Origin: Brevundimonas sp.
GTDB taxonomy: Bacteria > Pseudomonadota > Alphaproteobacteria > Caulobacterales > Caulobacteraceae
DNA: 7,493 nt
Direction of reading: 5' to 3'
Assembly (NCBI RefSeq): GCF_031082345.1
Contig: NZ_JAVHLH010000140.1
Span: 1-7,493 of the forward strand
Below are positions 5,992 to 7,493 of this stretch, piece by piece. The notes beneath the pieces were generated by a model, which saw only the letters and a program-made list of their open reading frames with translations, was not told the origin of the DNA and did no database searches. Numbering within the stretch: the first letter of the stretch is position 1; every line of letters starts with the position of its first letter. Position numbers and translations under genes: made by a program.

Positions 5992-7212
5992 TCACGCCCC
6001 GGTCGCCAATTTCAGATAGTCCTCGGCCAAGGTCCTGTAGCGGCGGTGGCGGAGCAGCCAGTCGCGGCCGGCGGCCCCCATTTCGGTTCGGGTTTCCGGG
6101 GACATCTGCGCATAGCGCAGTATCTCGGCCCGAAGGGCCGCGGCATCCCCAGCCGGCACGAAGGAGCCGGACCCCGCCTCATTGATCATGGAGGGGAAGC
6201 CCGTATAGGATGCCACAATCGGCTTCGCCGCGAGCATGTAGTCAATGACCTTGTTCAGGGACTGACCGTAGGTCCAGACCTTCGATGGGTGGACCGCGAA
6301 GTAGAGCAGGTCGCAGCGGGCAAGCAACGACTGGACCATGCCCCGCGGCACGATGGGCGGGAAGGACACATTCGGGAGGTCCGCACACATCGCTTGATAC
6401 TGCGCCCTCAGATCACCGTCGCCGACGATCAGAAAATGGACGTCCGGACAGTCACGCATATCGCGTGCGCAGGCCAGCAGCGTGTCCAGGGCGTTCGAGA
6501 TGCCGATCGCGCCCGCATGGCAGACGAGGAATTTGCCCTTGGGGATATGGGTTGCGTCATATTCCGGGGGGAGAGGCTCTCCCGGCCCGATCAGGGACTC
6601 TTCCACCCCCATGGGGATGCAATGGACGGGCCGTGGTCGGCCAAGCACCTCGGCGACATGCTGCCCGAGGTTCGGCATCATCCCCACGATGGCGTCGGCC
6701 TGCCGATAGGCCAGGCGCTCGGTCATGGCGAGAGCGATGACGAAGGGGTTGTAGGGGCTGAATCCACCTTCCTCGATGATCGTGAGCGGCCAGATGTCGC
6801 GGACCTCGAAGATCAACGGGCATCCGAAACGCCGTCGCAACAGCAGACCGTTGAATATCGTCAGCAGGGACAAACTTGAGACGATGATCGCGTCCGGCCG
6901 CGGAAGCTCATCCTTGGGAAGACGCCAAAGCCGCCATTCGAAATCGAGCCAGCTCAGAATTCGGCGAAACGACTTCGCAGCCCCGTACTTGAGCGTCCGG
7001 ATCCAGCAGACCTCGACGCCCTCAGAAACAGTGATCTTGTGCGGTCCGTCCAGGTCGGGCGCAGTCGCGAAGTGACTCGAGTCCGACGTGAAGATGATGC
7101 AGCGATGCCCCATCCGCACAAGCTCGCGCATGATCATGAAGGGCCTTGTCCCGACCCTCCCCGTGCTCGGCAGCGTGACATATTTCGAGACATACCAGAT
7201 GCAGACGCTCAC
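5992..7212 (-). CDS. Family 4 glycosyltransferase, WbuB-like
   Basis: This 406-residue protein has the two-domain GT-B architecture of GT4 enzymes. The N-terminal domain opens with CIWYVSKYVTLPSTGRVGTRP (4-24), followed by RELVRMGHRCIIFTS (29-43) and FEVRDIWPLTIIEEGG (135-150). FEVRDIWP is strongly reminiscent of the WbuB group (L-fucosamine-type transferases). The C-terminal domain has FLVCHAGAIGISNALDTLL, HFLIVGDGDLR, and the nucleotide-binding region GQSLNKVIDYMLAAKPIVAS (316-335). No signal peptide or membrane helix is evident, so it likely acts on the cytoplasmic face on a polyprenyl-linked acceptor. The start is GTG 7210-7212, 10 nt after a GAGG motif (7223-7226 on the plus strand); it places the first beta strand where the family expects it. 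It overlaps the preceding minus-strand gene by 4 nt (GTGA), so the two are probably coupled. The exact donor sugar is not determinable. Confidence 0.92.
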   Translation of the reverse strand: MSVCIWYVSKYVTLPSTGRVGTRPFMIMRELVRMGHRCIIFTSDSSHFATAPDLDGPHKITVSEGVEVCWIRTLKYGAAKSFRRILSWLDFEWRLWRLPKDELPRPDAIIVSSLSLLTIFNGLLLRRRFGCPLIFEVRDIWPLTIIEEGGFSPYNPFVIALAMTERLAYRQADAIVGMMPNLGQHVAEVLGRPRPVHCIPMGVEESLIGPGEPLPPEYDATHIPKGKFLVCHAGAIGISNALDTLLACARDMRDCPDVHFLIVGDGDLRAQYQAMCADLPNVSFPPIVPRGMVQSLLARCDLLYFAVHPSKVWTYGQSLNKVIDYMLAAKPIVASYTGFPSMINEAGSGSFVPAGDAAALRAEILRYAQMSPETRTEMGAAGRDWLLRHRRYRTLAEDYLKLATGA

Positions 7213-7493
7213 GCGGACGCAGCCTCATACATTCTCGGAATGGCGTTGACCGCCCTCACCGTATCCTCGAAGTCCAGACCGACGGCGTCGAGGTACCATT
7301 TCATGTTGGCGTAGCGGGGACGATTCTCATCCTCGATCCGAACCATGGCCTCCGCGCGGGTGATCTGGCCCTCACGGATCTGATTGCTGCGGAAAGTATC
7401 GTGCTCCGAGAAGCCGGCCACGGTGTAGTAGACATAGTTATAGAAGGCCGCCGTCCCGTCGCCGATGCGCCAGGTGGTGTTGGTGTCCGGCGC
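7209..7493 (-). CDS. Probable N-acetyl sugar amidotransferase, C-terminal fragment (WbuX/WbpG/PseA-like)
   Basis: The frame is open from the window edge at 7493 down to TGA at 7209-7211, giving the last 94 residues of a gene that begins outside the window. A GTG at 7419-7421 is inside this frame but is not a credible start, because coding-quality sequence (APDTNTTWRIGDGTAAFYNY) continues upstream. Visible pattern: GFSEHDTFRSNQIREGQITR, then EAMVRIEDENRPRYANMKWYLDAVGLDFEDTVRAVNAIPRMY. This closely resembles the C-terminus of the ATP-dependent amidotransferases that, with HisH/HisF-like partners, turn an N-acetyl into an acetamidino group on surface sugars. The ATP-binding PP-loop motif would lie outside the window, so the assignment rests on C-terminal pattern recognition. 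The downstream WbuB-like glycosyltransferase overlaps it by 4 nt, a pairing that supports the assignment. Confidence 0.6.
   Translation of the reverse strand, partial: APDTNTTWRIGDGTAAFYNYVYYTVAGFSEHDTFRSNQIREGQITRAEAMVRIEDENRPRYANMKWYLDAVGLDFEDTVRAVNAIPRMYEAASA

Noticed and set aside
6046..6879. 277-codon plus-strand open frame opposite the glycosyltransferase
   Set aside because: No domain is recognisable, and the minus-strand GT4 gene fully explains the region.

Overview
The window is high-GC DNA of alphaproteobacterial character. The coding style and gene families would fit Caulobacterales such as Caulobacter, Brevundimonas or Phenylobacterium, but there is no rRNA or other marker to fix the taxon. 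It looks like part of a surface-polysaccharide (O-antigen, capsule or exopolysaccharide) locus lying next to an older drug-efflux gene.

Layout: (1) Positions 1-1002 (+) hold the 3' part of an outer-membrane efflux channel of the NodT/OprM type, very GC-rich. (2) Positions 1003-1367 are about 365 bases with no convincing gene; they hold an 8-bp dyad and the upstream region of the next gene. (3) Positions 1368-5918 (+) hold five same-strand genes: a TylF/MycF-type O-methyltransferase, an aldo/keto reductase, an initiating sugar-phosphate transferase (PglC/WcaJ-type), and a transketolase split into N- and C-terminal subunit genes. Overlaps of 4 nt (reductase/sugar transferase) and 8 nt (the two transketolase halves) suggest one transcript. 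(4) Positions 5919-5991 separate convergent genes and carry a strong GC-rich stem-loop, probably a shared terminator. (5) Positions 5992-7493 (-) hold a family 4 glycosyltransferase of WbuB-like appearance. It overlaps by 4 nt (GTGA) the 3' end of a gene that looks like an N-acetyl sugar amidotransferase (WbuX/WbpG/PseA-like), which runs out of the window.

Taken together, the sugar transferase would load the first sugar phosphate on the polyprenyl carrier and the GT4 enzyme would extend the chain. The amidotransferase would help convert an acetamido sugar to an acetamidino sugar. The methyltransferase, reductase and split transketolase would tailor or build an unusual sugar. The unexpected element is the dedicated two-subunit transketolase beside a reductase and a sugar O-methyltransferase, which may make a ketose-derived, chain-extended or branched residue. 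No flippase, polymerase, nucleotidyltransferase, mobile element, tRNA or CRISPR array is visible.
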